From: Coprothermobacter proteolyticus DSM 5265 | GTDB taxonomy: Bacteria; Coprothermobacterota; Coprothermobacteria; Coprothermobacterales; Coprothermobacteraceae | Assembly: GCF_000020945.1 (NCBI RefSeq) | Contig: NC_011295.1 | Coordinates: 186,001-250,000, forward strand | Reading direction: 5' to 3' | Length of the DNA: 64,000 bases | Part shown: one piece after another, positions 8,646-18,702 of the stretch | Layout: each line of letters begins with the position of its first letter | Numbering within the stretch: the first letter of the stretch is position 1 | Program-made: the position numbers and the translations under genes | Notes under the pieces: model-generated | Database searches by the model: none | Seen by the model: only the letters and a program-made list of their open reading frames with translations | What the model was told of the DNA's origin: nothing

Positions 8646-10862
8646 ATGGAAAACAGCAATACAACTCCTTTATGGAGAACGTTGGGACTAACCGATTTAG
8701 AGTACGAGCAAATAGTCTCTGGCTTGGGTAGAGAGCCAAATTTCACCGAACTCGCCATGTTCAGTGTGATGTGGTCGGAGCACTGCGCTTACAAGAATTC
8801 AAAACCTTTGCTAAAAATGCTGCCCAGTAAGGGACAAAGAGTCATGCAGGGACCTGGTGAGAACGCGGGTGTTTTGGACATCGGTGACGGTTTAGCGTTG
8901 GTCATGAAAATAGAAAGCCATAATCATCCATCGGCGGTGGAGCCATATCAAGGTGCCGCCACAGGTGTGGGTGGTATTGTCCGAGACATCTTCGCCATGG
9001 GGGCACGCCCTGTGGTGCTCATGGATTCCCTGCGATTTGGCTCTTTGGGTGAAGGAAGAACCAACTACCTATTTGAACAAGTAGTAGCTGGAATAAGCGA
9101 TTATGGAAACTGCATAGGAGTGCCCACTGTTGGTGGAGAAATATATTTTCAAGATTGCTATCAGAAAAGCCCACTGGTGAATGCACTTTGTGCTGGCATA
9201 GTGGAGCAAGATAAGATGCAGACAGGGAAAGCCAGTGGTGTCGGCAGTCCAGTACTCATTGTGGGTGCTACTACGGGTAGAGACGGTATTGGAGGAGCCA
9301 GCTTTGCCTCTCAGGAGCTTGGAGAAGACGCTGAAGAGAAGCTCCCTTCGGTTCAAGTGGGAGATCCTTTCATGGAGAAATTGCTCATTGAGGCATGCTT
9401 GGAAGCTTACGAGACAGGCTTTGTGGTGGCTGTTCAGGATATGGGAGCTGCTGGCATAACCTCCTCGGCTTCTGAGATGGCTGCTCGTGGAGAGGTGGGC
9501 ATGGAGCTCAACCTAGACTGTGTCCCACTTAGAGCTGAGGGCATGGCTGCCCATGAGATTCTCATCTCTGAATCTCAAGAACGCATGCTGCTGGTAGTGG
9601 AAAAAGGCAAAGAAGATCAAATAAAGCAAATAATGGAAAAATGGGGACTTCACGCTGCTATTATGGGCCGTGTAACGGATGATGGGTGGCTACGAGTATG
9701 CTATCACGGTGAAGTGGTGGCACAGCTGCCAGCTCAACTATTGGCAGAGGGCGCTCCCCAGTATATCCGCGAAGGGATACCTTCTGAACATCTGAAAGAC
9801 ATTCAGGACCTTGACGTGACAGCTTTACAGCCTCCTGCTGATCTGGAGTGCACGCTATTAGAACTCTTAAAATCGCCCAACATTGCTTCCAAAGCATGGG
9901 TATTTGAGCAGTATGACCACATGGTGAGAACTGACACCGTTGTCAGACCAGGTTCGGACGCTGCTGTGGTTCGCATAAAAGGTAAACACCAAGCGCTGGC
10001 GTTTACCACTGACTGCAATGCCACCTACTGCTTTTTGGATCCCTACGAGGGTGCTAAGGCTGCTGTGGTAGAAGCGGCAAGGAACTTGAGCATGGTGGGT
10101 GCTGAGCCCATCGGCATAACAGATTGTTTGAATTTCGGCAATCCTGAGGATCCTGCAGTTTACTGGCAAATGCAGCGCTGCATAGAAGGCATCAGAGATG
10201 CCTGCCAAGTCTTGAACATACCAGTGGTTAGTGGGAATGTGAGCCTGTACAACGAAACTGAGCTGGGCCCCATTTTCCCCACGCCGGTGATCGGCTGTGC
10301 AGGACTGATCCCGGACGTTTCCAGGGTGTGCACCATGGGCCTTAAAGACGATGGTGATGTGGTTCTCGTGCTGGGTGAAGATAAAGGGGAGCTTGGTGGT
10401 AGTGAATACCTACAAGTTCAATACGGTCTGGTAAAAGGAAAGCCTCCCGTTGTGGATCTGGAAAAGGAAAAAGCACTGCAGGAACTGGTGCGTAAGCTCA
10501 TCTGGGAAGGGCTACTCAAATCTGCTCATGATATTTCTGAGGGTGGTTTGGCTGTTGCATTGGCAGAATGTGCACTTTGCGGTGAAAGAGGCGTTGAGGT
10601 GGATCTAACCACTTCTTTGAGGCCTGATGCTGCTCTTTTCTCGGAATCCCAAGCCCGGGCAGTGGTTTCACTGAGCCCACAGAACTTGGAAGCGGTCTTA
10701 AAGCTTGCCCAAGATTATGAGGTACCCGCTGCGGTTTTAGGCAACGTGGGCGGGGAAAGTTTGCTTATCAGGGTGAATGGAGAAGAAGTTGCTGATGTGC
10801 CCCTGATTCAGTGCGCGGAGCATTACTGGCGGGGATTGGAATGGGCTATGAAGGGCATCTGA
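8646..10862 (+). CDS. purL: FGAM synthase subunit PurL (short type)
   Basis: A 738-residue PurL of the small type that needs PurS and PurQ. It converts FGAR to FGAM with ATP and glutamine-derived ammonia. Visible motifs include [13 protein letters not shown] near residue 45, the KIESHNHPS substrate segment near 95, and IAGGDIGGAS-like [14 protein letters not shown] near 215. The C-terminal half repeats the fold, with [11 protein letters not shown] and [10 protein letters not shown]. It overlaps the purF start by one base (TGATG), indicating coupling. Confidence 0.96.
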   Translation: MENSNTTPLWRTLGLTDLEYEQIVSGLGREPNFTELAMFSVMWSEHCAYKNSKPLLKMLPSKGQRVMQGPGENAGVLDIGDGLALVMKIESHNHPSAVEPYQGAATGVGGIVRDIFAMGARPVVLMDSLRFGSLGEGRTNYLFEQVVAGISDYGNCIGVPTVGGEIYFQDCYQKSPLVNALCAGIVEQDKMQTGKASGVGSPVLIVGATTGRDGIGGASFASQELGEDAEEKLPSVQVGDPFMEKLLIEACLEAYETGFVVAVQDMGAAGITSSASEMAARGEVGMELNLDCVPLRAEGMAAHEILISESQERMLLVVEKGKEDQIKQIMEKWGLHAAIMGRVTDDGWLRVCYHGEVVAQLPAQLLAEGAPQYIREGIPSEHLKDIQDLDVTALQPPADLECTLLELLKSPNIASKAWVFEQYDHMVRTDTVVRPGSDAAVVRIKGKHQALAFTTDCNATYCFLDPYEGAKAAVVEAARNLSMVGAEPIGITDCLNFGNPEDPAVYWQMQRCIEGIRDACQVLNIPVVSGNVSLYNETELGPIFPTPVIGCAGLIPDVSRVCTMGLKDDGDVVLVLGEDKGELGGSEYLQVQYGLVKGKPPVVDLEKEKALQELVRKLIWEGLLKSAHDISEGGLAVALAECALCGERGVEVDLTTSLRPDAALFSESQARAVVSLSPQNLEAVLKLAQDYEVPAAVLGNVGGESLLIRVNGEEVADVPLIQCAEHYWRGLEWAMKGI

Positions 10863-12253
10863 TGAAAGAAGATTGCGGCGTTTTTGGGGTTGTTTTGGAT
10901 AACCCCGAAGCTTCAGTGTACATCTACTACGGTCTTCAGTCGCTGCAGCATCGCGGTGAAGAAAGTGCCGGTATTGCCGTCTATGACGGTAGCGAAACCC
11001 ATGTGCAAAAGGGCATGGGTCTGGTAAGCGAAGTTTTTGACCGAATCAAGGTAAAGTCACTCAAAGGCAACGCGGGTATTGGCCATGTGCGCTATTCCAC
11101 CACAGGAGCACCAAGTTTATTCAATGCTCAACCGCTGGTGGCTCATTTACGCGGTCATTCCATTGCTGTGGCTCATAACGGGAATCTCATAAATGCACAG
11201 CAGCTCAGAGATTCTCTGGAAAAGGAAGGCCGAATTTTCCAGACCACTTCGGATACAGAAATCATCATGCACCTCATGGCAAAAAACCTCCACAAAGGTT
11301 TTGAAAACGCGCTTCTTGAGGTGATGAAGTCCATAAAGGGTTCCTATGCACTGCTGGTGCTTTTTGACAACACGCTTGCCGGGGTCAGAGACCCAAACGG
11401 CATAAGGCCACTTTGTTTGGGCAAGAACGAAGTAGGTTATTTCCTTTCCTCGGAATCTTGTGCTTTGGACGTGGTCAATGCTCAGCTTGTCAGGGACATC
11501 GAACCCGGCGAGATTGTCCTCATTGATGGTGTGGACAGCTCTCAACTGAGGTCGGTTAAGGCTGAGTCTGAAGCCGTTAATCCCATGCACTGCGTGTTTG
11601 AATACATTTACTTTGCACGCCCCGACAGTGTGATTGATGGCGCAAGTGTTTACCTCGCCCGCATGGAGATGGGCAGGCAACTTGCTAAAGAAGCACCTGT
11701 GGACGCTCACTGGGTCGTGCCTGTACCAGATTCCGGAAATTCCGCTGCTCGTGGGTACGCAGTCGAGTCCGGCATACCCAGTGTGGACGGTCTCATAAAG
11801 AACAAATACGTGGGACGTACCTTCATAGCGCCTGAGCAAAGCATGAGAGAGGCCAGTCTCAGGGTCAAACTGAATGTGCTAAAGGAGCTTGTGAAGGGCA
11901 AGAGCGTTGTCTTGGTTGATGACTCCATTGTCCGAGGAACTACCATGAGGCGTTTGGTCAGGCTGCTCAAAGAAGCTGGAGCCAAAGAAGTGCACCTGCG
12001 GATTAGTTCTCCGCCCATAATCATGCCATGTTATTTCGGCATCGATATGCCCACGCGTAAGCAACTCATTTCCGCTCAAATGTCGCCTGAAGAAGTGAGA
12101 AAACTGGTTGATGCTGACAGTTTGCATTTTTTAAGTTTGGAAGGTTTGATAAAGAGTGTTGGCATGTCCAGTCTGTGCACGGGTTGTTTGAATGGTAACT
12201 ACCCCATGGATGTACCCAAAGAGGGCAACAAGTACCTTTTTGAGAAAAAGTGA
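10862..12253 (+). CDS. purF: glutamine phosphoribosylpyrophosphate amidotransferase
   Basis: A 463-residue PurF, the first committed enzyme of purine synthesis. ATG at 10862 gives MKEDCGVFG, so a four-residue propeptide would be removed to expose the Cys5 nucleophile. It has the PRPP site VVLVDDSIVRGTT (about residue 350). Cysteines at HCVFEYIYF, MPCYFG and CTGC match the ligands of the [4Fe-4S] cluster of the Bacillus-type enzyme, as expected in an anaerobe. The TGATG overlap with purL supports this start rather than upstream ones. Confidence 0.95.
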   Translation: MKEDCGVFGVVLDNPEASVYIYYGLQSLQHRGEESAGIAVYDGSETHVQKGMGLVSEVFDRIKVKSLKGNAGIGHVRYSTTGAPSLFNAQPLVAHLRGHSIAVAHNGNLINAQQLRDSLEKEGRIFQTTSDTEIIMHLMAKNLHKGFENALLEVMKSIKGSYALLVLFDNTLAGVRDPNGIRPLCLGKNEVGYFLSSESCALDVVNAQLVRDIEPGEIVLIDGVDSSQLRSVKAESEAVNPMHCVFEYIYFARPDSVIDGASVYLARMEMGRQLAKEAPVDAHWVVPVPDSGNSAARGYAVESGIPSVDGLIKNKYVGRTFIAPEQSMREASLRVKLNVLKELVKGKSVVLVDDSIVRGTTMRRLVRLLKEAGAKEVHLRISSPPIIMPCYFGIDMPTRKQLISAQMSPEEVRKLVDADSLHFLSLEGLIKSVGMSSLCTGCLNGNYPMDVPKEGNKYLFEKK

Positions 12254-12266
12254 AGGTGAATAAGTA

Positions 12267-13283
12267 ATGAAATACGAGGATGCGGGAGTAAACATTTCCA
12301 AAGCGGATTTTTTCATTGAGAAAATAAAACCGCTGGCACAAGCCACACTCACCGATTTTGTTTTGGAAGGCATTGGCCCCTTCGCTTCCTTGGTGGAGCT
12401 AAAAGGTTACAAGAATCCTGTTTTGGTCTCTGGCACTGATGGTGTGGGTACCAAGCTGAAAATCGCATTCATGATGAACAAGCACGATACAGTGGGCATC
12501 GATTTGGTTGCCATGTGTGTAAACGATGTCATCACCACGGGAGCGAAGCCTCTGTTTTTCTTGGATTACTTTGCCTGCGGTAAGTTGGATGAAAACATAG
12601 GAGTGGATGTGATAAAAGGCATTGCGCAGGGCTGCACCATGGCCAAGTGTGCCTTAGTGGGTGGTGAAACTGCTGAGATGCCATCTTTTTACCCAGAGGG
12701 TGAGTACGATTTGGCTGGCTTCTGCGTTGGTGTTGCTGAAAAAGAAGAGCTTCTTAACCCTGAAACGGTTTCGGTGGGTGACGCGGTTATCGGTTTAGCC
12801 TCTTCGGGCTTGCACAGCAACGGTTATTCCTTGGTCAGGAAAATATTTTTTGAGCAGCACCATTTCAGTGTAAATGACCAGCTGCCGGAGCTTGGTAAAA
12901 CTTTGGGCGAGGAGCTTCTCACTCCCACGCTCATTTATGTGCGCGCGTTGGAGCTCCTTCAGGGTTTGCCCATAAAGGCGGCTGCTCACATCACCGGTGG
13001 TGGGCTGCTTGAGAACGTACCTCGTGTTCTGCCAGAAGGCACCGCCGTGAAGCTGCATGGAGACGCTTGGTTTGTGCCACCCATTTTCAAACTCATTCAA
13101 CAACTGGGCAATGTGGACCTGGTGGAAATGTATCGCACTTTCAACATGGGCATTGGCATGGTTCTCATTGTTCCCGAGGAGCGTGCCAATGACTGCGTAA
13201 ACAAGATTAACAGCTCTGGTGATTTCAATGCACAAATCATTGGTGAAGTGGTGGCTGGAGAACGTCAGGTGATCTTGCCGTGA
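12267..13283 (+). CDS. purM: phosphoribosylformylglycinamidine cyclo-ligase (AIR synthetase)
   Basis: A 338-residue PurM that closes the imidazole ring to form AIR. Motifs include LVSGTDGVGTKL (about residues 52-63), the metal/ATP-binding MCVNDV, GGETAEMP (about 133-140), SGLHSNGYSLVRK and HITGGGLLENVPRVLP. GAAGGTG lies 8 nt before the ATG. The length is typical of the family. Its stop overlaps the purN start. Confidence 0.96.
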   Translation: MKYEDAGVNISKADFFIEKIKPLAQATLTDFVLEGIGPFASLVELKGYKNPVLVSGTDGVGTKLKIAFMMNKHDTVGIDLVAMCVNDVITTGAKPLFFLDYFACGKLDENIGVDVIKGIAQGCTMAKCALVGGETAEMPSFYPEGEYDLAGFCVGVAEKEELLNPETVSVGDAVIGLASSGLHSNGYSLVRKIFFEQHHFSVNDQLPELGKTLGEELLTPTLIYVRALELLQGLPIKAAAHITGGGLLENVPRVLPEGTAVKLHGDAWFVPPIFKLIQQLGNVDLVEMYRTFNMGIGMVLIVPEERANDCVNKINSSGDFNAQIIGEVVAGERQVILP

Positions 13284-13927
13284 ACATCGTAGTGCTAGTT
13301 TCGGGCAGGGGCACGGATTTGCAGTCCATCATTGATGCTACTCAGGAAGGCTGGCTTAAAGTGAACATACAGGCTGTCATCAGTGACAAGGAAGACGCCT
13401 ATGCCCTGGAGCGAGCAAAACAGCACGGTATTCCCACTTACGTACTTTCTAAGAAGGTTTTGAAATCTGAGTTTCAAGAGGCTTTGCTAAACCTCTTAAC
13501 CATGCTCAGTCCTGATTTAGTGGTGCTGGCTGGCTTCCTGACCATATTAGGTCCACAGGTGGTGGAACGTTTTCCACAAAAGATCATCAACATACATCCG
13601 GCGCTCCTGCCCTCTTTTTGTGGTAAGGGATTCTACGGTATGAAAGTGCACGAAGCCGTTTACGAAAGTGGAGTAAAGTACACCGGATGCACGGTACATT
13701 TTGTGGATGCGGGAGTAGATGCAGGTCCCATCATCCTTCAAGAAGTGGTTAAGGTGGATGATGACGACACGCCCGAAACCATTGCAGAGAAAGTTCTGGA
13801 GGTGGAGCATAGGCTTTTACCCACTGCCATAAAGCTCATTTCTGAAGGCAGAGTGGTGCTGGAAGGCAGGAGGGTTCGCATACTACCAGCGTCAAGTGAA
13901 GGCTCAGAAGGAAGAAACGAGGTGTGA
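13280..13927 (+). CDS. purN: phosphoribosylglycinamide formyltransferase
   Basis: A 215-residue folate-dependent GAR transformylase. The catalytic Asn-His-Asp set is in [11 protein letters not shown] (about residues 105-115) and GVDAGPII (about 142-149). It starts at GTG 13280 inside the purM stop (GTGA). It needs 10-formyl-THF, so folate one-carbon metabolism is implied. The C-terminal tail of about 20 charged residues beyond the fold looks unconserved. Confidence 0.93.
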   Translation: MNIVVLVSGRGTDLQSIIDATQEGWLKVNIQAVISDKEDAYALERAKQHGIPTYVLSKKVLKSEFQEALLNLLTMLSPDLVVLAGFLTILGPQVVERFPQKIINIHPALLPSFCGKGFYGMKVHEAVYESGVKYTGCTVHFVDAGVDAGPIILQEVVKVDDDDTPETIAEKVLEVEHRLLPTAIKLISEGRVVLEGRRVRILPASSEGSEGRNEV

Positions 13928-13932
13928 AAGTG

Positions 13933-15465
13933 ATGAAAAAGAGGAAAGCACTCATAAGCGTGTCAAGAAAAGAAGGTGTGGTGGAGTTTGCCAGGGAACT
14001 GCAAGGACTTGGTTTTGAAATCATCTCCACAGGCGGTACCTATGGCCTTTTAAAGGAAAGCGGCGTTGACGCTGTTAAGGTTTCTGACATTACCGGTTTT
14101 CCAGAGATTCTTGATGGCAGGGTGAAAACCCTTCATCCCGCTATTCATGCTGGCATTCTGGCAAACAGAAACAATGCAGATCACATGGCTCAGCTTGCCC
14201 TCTTTAACATCGAACCCATCGATTTGGTAGTGGTAAACCTTTACCCATTTAAGGAAACTGTTCTTGATGAAGACGCCACAATGGGTGATGCCGTTGAGAA
14301 CATTGACATTGGAGGCCCCACACTCATAAGAGCAGCCGCAAAGAATTGGGAAAGTGTCACCGTTTTGGTTGATCCACAGGATTACGCCGACGTACTCGAT
14401 GAGCTTCGGGATAGTGGCTCAACCAGTCTCAGCACACGTTTTCGTTTGGCAGCGAAGGCTTTCCGCCACACGGCTTACTACGATGCTGTCATAAGCAGCT
14501 ATTTTAGCCGAGGAGCGAAGGTCTTGTTTCCTGATGAAATTGTTCTGCCCTTTGAAAAAGTACAAGAACTGCGTTATGGAGAGAATCCTCACCAAAAGGG
14601 GGCTTTCTACAAAGACCCACTGTCAAAAACGGGCTTAGCAAATTACGTTCAGCTTCAGGGTAAGGAACTTTCCTTTAACAACCTGCACGATGTGAATGCT
14701 GTTTTGGAAATACTCCAAGAGTTTTATGGTGTGCACTGTGCCGTGGCAGTGAAACATGCCAATCCCTGCGGAGTTGGAGTGGGTGAGAACTTGTTTGAGG
14801 CTTACCAAAAGGCATATGAAGGCGACCCCGTGTCCATTTATGGTGGCATTGTGGGCGTGAACGACACGTTGGACGAAGTTACGGCTTTGGAAATGTCTAA
14901 GCAGTTCTTGGAGGTCATTGTGGCCCCCGAGTTCACCCCAGAAGCACTGGATGTGCTTCAAAAGAAGAAAAACCTCCGACTGCTCAAGGTAAACCTTTCC
15001 ACTGCCAGTGGTTTTGACATTAAACGCGTGGAAGGTGGCGTTCTTCTGCAGGACAAGGACCTTCAGGATTTGGATGAAAAAGAGCTGACTGTGGTTACAA
15101 ACAAGGCGCCCACACCTGAGGAGATGGCGGACCTGCGTTTTGCTTGGAAAGTGGTGAAGCATTTAAGCTCCAACGCCATCGCATTGGCAAAAAATGGCGG
15201 AACAATTGGCTTGGGTGCTGGGCAGGTTAACCGTGTGGGGGCTGTGGAGATTGCCATCAAACAGGCTGGTGAAAAGGCTCGTGGTGCTGTTTTGGCTTCC
15301 GACGGTTTCTTTCCCTTCAGTGACTCCGTGGAATTGGCTGCCAAAGCTGGCATAACCGCCATTATTCAACCGGGCGGCTCTAAACGGGATCAGGAATGCA
15401 TCGATGCTGCTAACAGCTACAACATTGCCATGGTATTTACCCACATCCGGCATTTCAGGCATTGA
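13933..15465 (+). CDS. purH: bifunctional AICAR transformylase / IMP cyclohydrolase
   Basis: A 510-residue PurH with the N-terminal cyclohydrolase domain ([39 protein letters not shown]) and the C-terminal transformylase domain ([23 protein letters not shown]; the catalytic Lys-His is in VKHANPCG). ATG at 13933 has GAGGTG 8 nt upstream, so it is preferred to the GTG that overlaps the purN stop. It carries out the last two steps to IMP. Confidence 0.95.
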   Translation: MKKRKALISVSRKEGVVEFARELQGLGFEIISTGGTYGLLKESGVDAVKVSDITGFPEILDGRVKTLHPAIHAGILANRNNADHMAQLALFNIEPIDLVVVNLYPFKETVLDEDATMGDAVENIDIGGPTLIRAAAKNWESVTVLVDPQDYADVLDELRDSGSTSLSTRFRLAAKAFRHTAYYDAVISSYFSRGAKVLFPDEIVLPFEKVQELRYGENPHQKGAFYKDPLSKTGLANYVQLQGKELSFNNLHDVNAVLEILQEFYGVHCAVAVKHANPCGVGVGENLFEAYQKAYEGDPVSIYGGIVGVNDTLDEVTALEMSKQFLEVIVAPEFTPEALDVLQKKKNLRLLKVNLSTASGFDIKRVEGGVLLQDKDLQDLDEKELTVVTNKAPTPEEMADLRFAWKVVKHLSSNAIALAKNGGTIGLGAGQVNRVGAVEIAIKQAGEKARGAVLASDGFFPFSDSVELAAKAGITAIIQPGGSKRDQECIDAANSYNIAMVFTHIRHFRH

Positions 15466-15500
15466 CACATGCATGGGAAGAGAAGGGAAGTGCACTTCGC

Positions 15501-16760
15501 ATGAACGTGTTGGTAATTGGTGGTGGTGGGCGTGAACATGTGCTGGTTTACAAACTAAAGCAAAGCCCGTTGGTTCAAAAGATTTACTGCGCACCCGGCA
15601 ATGCAGGCATTGCCCAAATAGCAGAGCTGGTGAATGTTGCCCCCACGGATGTGGAAAAGCTTAGATCCTTTGCCTTGGAAAAGAGCATTGATTTAACTGT
15701 GGTTGGCCCCGAAATACCACTCATGGCAGGCATCGTGGATGGTTTTAAGGAGGCGGGATTGACTATTTTTGGTCCTTCAAAGGCTGCAGCCCTGCTCGAA
15801 GGCAGCAAGGTGTTTGCAAAGAACCTCATGAAACGCTGCCACGTACCCACTGCTCAGTTTGAGGTGTTTTCAAGCTTGGATGATGCCGTTAACTATGTGA
15901 AAACAAGGCAGCGACCCTTGGTAGTGAAAGCCGATGGCTTAGCTCAGGGGAAGGGCGTTGTCATTGCTCAGAGCACCGAGGAAGCTGTGCAGGCGTTGGA
16001 GTCTCTCATGGAAGAAAGGGTTTTCGGCAGTGCCGGTGAGAAAGTGGTAGTGGAAGAACTGCTTCAAGGACCAGAGGCCTCCGTATTTGCTCTTTGCAAC
16101 GGTGCTGATGCTGTCATTTTGGGCACTGCCATGGACTACAAGCGTGCCTTTGACGGCGACCAGGGACCAAACACCGGTGGCATGGGCAGTATCAGTCCTC
16201 ATCCTTTAATCGACCGTGCCATGGAAGAGGATATTCTGGAAACCATCATAAAACCAGTTCTGCGTGGGCTAATGGAAGAAGGCATTCCCTATACAGGTGT
16301 GCTCTATGCCGGGCTCATGCTAACTCAGGAAGGGCCAAAAGTGCTTGAGTTCAACGTGCGCTTTGGCGACCCAGAGACCCAAGCCATGATGCCGCTTTTG
16401 GAGAGCGACCTTGCTCAGCTTCTGATGAGCACCTGCATTGGGAACTTAAGTGCTGTTCAGGTGCAGTGGAAACAAGAAAAGTGCGTTTGCGTGGTGGCTG
16501 CCTCAAAGGGTTATCCGGGTCATTACCAAACTGGATTCCCCATAAATGGCTTGGGCAACGTTCGAGACGCATTGGTGTTTCACGCTGGAACCACTTTTGA
16601 CGCTACGGGGAATGTGGTAACGTCAGGGGGTCGCGTGCTAAGTGTGGTCGCCACTGGCAAAAGCTACGAAGAAGCACGGCAAAAGGCTTACAAGGAAATG
16701 GAAAAAATCTCGTTCCCCGGTATGTTTTACAGAAAAGACATCGCTTCCGGCTTCGATTGA
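15501..16760 (+). CDS. purD: phosphoribosylamine-glycine ligase (GAR synthetase)
   Basis: A 419-residue ATP-grasp enzyme, last gene of the operon. It has the N-terminal VIGGGGREH motif, VVKADGLAQGKGV for ATP binding, and FNVRFGDPETQ near residue 280 for Mg and catalysis. ATG at 15501 is chosen since the fold begins MNVLVIGGGGREH; upstream in-frame starts would add an unsupported tail. The operon lacks purB and purK, and purA/guaB are also elsewhere. Confidence 0.95.
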   Translation: MNVLVIGGGGREHVLVYKLKQSPLVQKIYCAPGNAGIAQIAELVNVAPTDVEKLRSFALEKSIDLTVVGPEIPLMAGIVDGFKEAGLTIFGPSKAAALLEGSKVFAKNLMKRCHVPTAQFEVFSSLDDAVNYVKTRQRPLVVKADGLAQGKGVVIAQSTEEAVQALESLMEERVFGSAGEKVVVEELLQGPEASVFALCNGADAVILGTAMDYKRAFDGDQGPNTGGMGSISPHPLIDRAMEEDILETIIKPVLRGLMEEGIPYTGVLYAGLMLTQEGPKVLEFNVRFGDPETQAMMPLLESDLAQLLMSTCIGNLSAVQVQWKQEKCVCVVAASKGYPGHYQTGFPINGLGNVRDALVFHAGTTFDATGNVVTSGGRVLSVVATGKSYEEARQKAYKEMEKISFPGMFYRKDIASGFD

Positions 16761-16852
16761 GAGAAGTATTTGTACCTATTCCTACGTTGTTTTTTTGAAA
16801 CTAACAGTATGGAGATCTGAGGCACAAACGCTGTGCAGAAGAGAAGCTTACT

Positions 16853-17275
16853 TTACGATTTCTGTCTTTCCAGATAACTGTTGATGACGTTTTTTAGTTC
16901 ATCCGGTCGCTTGGTGTTGGGAATGCCGCTTAGGGACACAGCTGCTAAGGTAAAGGGTGTTATGGCCTCCAAATCGTATGGGTCTTTCACGCAGAGGATG
17001 TTAGGTACATCAGGGATGTATCCTTCTACCACCAAAAAATCCACTGGAGGTAAATTCACTGGTGCTTTGGTTGTAATTAGCTGAAGGTTTTCACTGTCAC
17101 GTACTACTGACCACAGGGTTTGGTGTGCCATTTGCAGGTGCTGATCCAGTTTAATGGTGGTATGAGTGCGCTTCTCGTAACCCACGGTGCCCTTTTTAGA
17201 AAGCACATCGATGAGCTCTTGGCACACCGTGGTTTTCCCACTGTGTTTCCTGCCGAATACTGAGAAGGTAATCAC
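16853..17275 (-). CDS. mobB: MobB-like P-loop GTP-binding protein
   Basis: A 140-residue P-loop protein with GRKHSGKTTVCQEL (about residues 8-21) and VEGYIPDVPN, matching the molybdopterin-guanine-dinucleotide biosynthesis MobB family. MobB is thought to help insert nucleotide-modified molybdenum or tungsten cofactor into enzymes such as formate dehydrogenase. No other cofactor gene is in the window. It is convergent with purD and overlaps the upstream unknown gene by 4 bases, so it belongs to the minus-strand operon 16853-18646. Confidence 0.72.
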   Translation of the reverse strand: MITFSVFGRKHSGKTTVCQELIDVLSKKGTVGYEKRTHTTIKLDQHLQMAHQTLWSVVRDSENLQLITTKAPVNLPPVDFLVVEGYIPDVPNILCVKDPYDLEAITPFTLAAVSLSGIPNTKRPDELKNVINSYLERQKS

Positions 17276-17820
17276 AGTGAGATATACCCCTTTTCTCCAC
17301 AGAACCGCAATACATTTTTAATCCAGCTACCAGCTTTCGTGTTTAGGTTTATTAGTTCACGCTGCTCTGTTAAGATCCAATTTTCCAGTTGATGTTCAGT
17401 TATTACCCGCTCCAGGCCATCACTGCTCTGCACCCACCAAAGCTGTTTTCCCACCAAGGGAGCCAATAAAGAAAGAGGAACACCTGTGAAGGTGAGTTTT
17501 CCCTTGCTAAATTGCTTAGGCTCCATATTTGGCGGTGGTATTTGCTCAGTTGGTTCTTTGTCAAGATAGATGCTCTCTACGTATTTAACCTGCTTAAGCC
17601 AGTACATGGGTTTGTTGTCCATGACAAAAACACCTAAAGTAGGCTGGCCGTCTACCGTATTTACTAGCCATGTGCGTCCACTAAAGGTACGTGGAATATA
17701 AGCGTCGAAGTTATCTTGGGTAATCACATGTAGCCACCGAGCTGTGAACAGTATGGGGAAACCTATTACTTCATGCTTTTTCTCTCTACCTCGGGCAATG
17801 CCCTCCACGATGCCCTTCAT
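17272..17820 (-). CDS. unknown protein coupled to mobB
   Basis: A 182-residue soluble protein that I do not recognise. It is rich in Trp (seven to eight) and has no signal peptide or membrane segment. A stretch near residue 110, LTFTGVPLSLLAPLVG, resembles the GVPL-x-x-LL segment of sulfite-oxidase-type molybdopterin-binding domains. That would fit the neighbouring MobB, but the rest of that domain is not visible. It lies between dppA (4 bp upstream) and mobB (4-base overlap), so it is made together with both. Confidence 0.6.
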   Translation of the reverse strand: MKGIVEGIARGREKKHEVIGFPILFTARWLHVITQDNFDAYIPRTFSGRTWLVNTVDGQPTLGVFVMDNKPMYWLKQVKYVESIYLDKEPTEQIPPPNMEPKQFSKGKLTFTGVPLSLLAPLVGKQLWWVQSSDGLERVITEHQLENWILTEQRELINLNTKAGSWIKNVLRFCGEKGYISL

Positions 17821-17824
17821 ATTT

Positions 17825-18646
17825 TTACAACCTCATTGCTGAAGAAGCCATGAAAACAATGGCTTGGAAAGCATGGAAGGCTTGATCGTAGTCAGACATG
17901 GTGAATTCAATGGTACGTGAGCTTAGACGCTTTACGAAAGGCAGCTCAGAGGTTACATCAGCGGCCAGGCGATTTAGGAACTCCACGGTGAATGTGGCTT
18001 CGCCTATCTTTGTGATGGATGAGTCCTTAAGTTGTTTTGCATTTTGCAGCGCTTGGTGCACTTTTTCTGCCAGAGTCATTAATGCATCGTGATAACTTTG
18101 TGCACTAAAACGGGACCACGTTTTGTTTGTGGCATGGAATACGGCTTCGGGTAAGTTCTCCTTTATTTCTTCTTCCAATTCCTCGGAACCGCTTACCAAA
18201 ATGACAGGCACTCCGTGGTAGTGAGCCAAAAAGCCGTTTATGGTGGATTCGCCCACCTCTTTGCCGTTAATGAGAACGCGGTAAATGGTGGATGAGGAGT
18301 AAGAGTGATCCATGGCACCCCAGCCACCAGCTTTTGTGTGGTAACCCACAAACATGACCCCATCAAAGCTGTTATCGATACCGGTCATCATGTAATTGGG
18401 CCGTGGGTAACCAGATATGAGATCCAGTTTCACAGAACTGGTTTCCAGCATGCTGCGGCAAATGTTGTCTCCACGCGAATGACTATCTACCATGAGCACA
18501 TAGGCATTGGCATCCACTTCTTCAATGGACTTTAGGAGCACGTTTAGCTCTTTATGAAGCAGTTGCTTTGCTTCTTCCGTTTTCATAAATTCCCATGAAG
18601 GAACACCCCAAATGCCTTCGTAATCAACTGAAACAAATAGGCGCAT
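17825..18646 (-). CDS. dppA: M55 family D-aminopeptidase (DppA-like)
   Basis: A 273-residue zinc peptidase of the DppA family. The N-terminal SVDYEGIWG (about residues 5-13) supplies the D-x-E zinc ligands. VDSHSRG (about 52-58) and the GYHTKAGG segment supply the His ligands. Known members cut D-Ala-containing peptides. ATG at 18646 begins the conserved MRLFVSVDYEG and has AAAGGGGTGA about 7 nt upstream, so the 9-residue longer start is rejected. No dpp transport genes are adjacent. Confidence 0.88.
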   Translation of the reverse strand: MRLFVSVDYEGIWGVPSWEFMKTEEAKQLLHKELNVLLKSIEEVDANAYVLMVDSHSRGDNICRSMLETSSVKLDLISGYPRPNYMMTGIDNSFDGVMFVGYHTKAGGWGAMDHSYSSSTIYRVLINGKEVGESTINGFLAHYHGVPVILVSGSEELEEEIKENLPEAVFHATNKTWSRFSAQSYHDALMTLAEKVHQALQNAKQLKDSSITKIGEATFTVEFLNRLAADVTSELPFVKRLSSRTIEFTMSDYDQAFHAFQAIVFMASSAMRL

Positions 18647-18702
18647 ATAGTTTTCACCCCTTTTAAGAAGCATTATACTTTAGGCCCCTTCTTGCTCATC
18701 TC

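Noticed and set aside
11147-11839. 230-codon antisense frame within purF
   Set aside because: It is a codon-bias shadow of a well-conserved gene, with no ribosome site and a low-complexity His/Cys-rich translation. The same holds for the other long antisense frames inside purH, grdC and selA.
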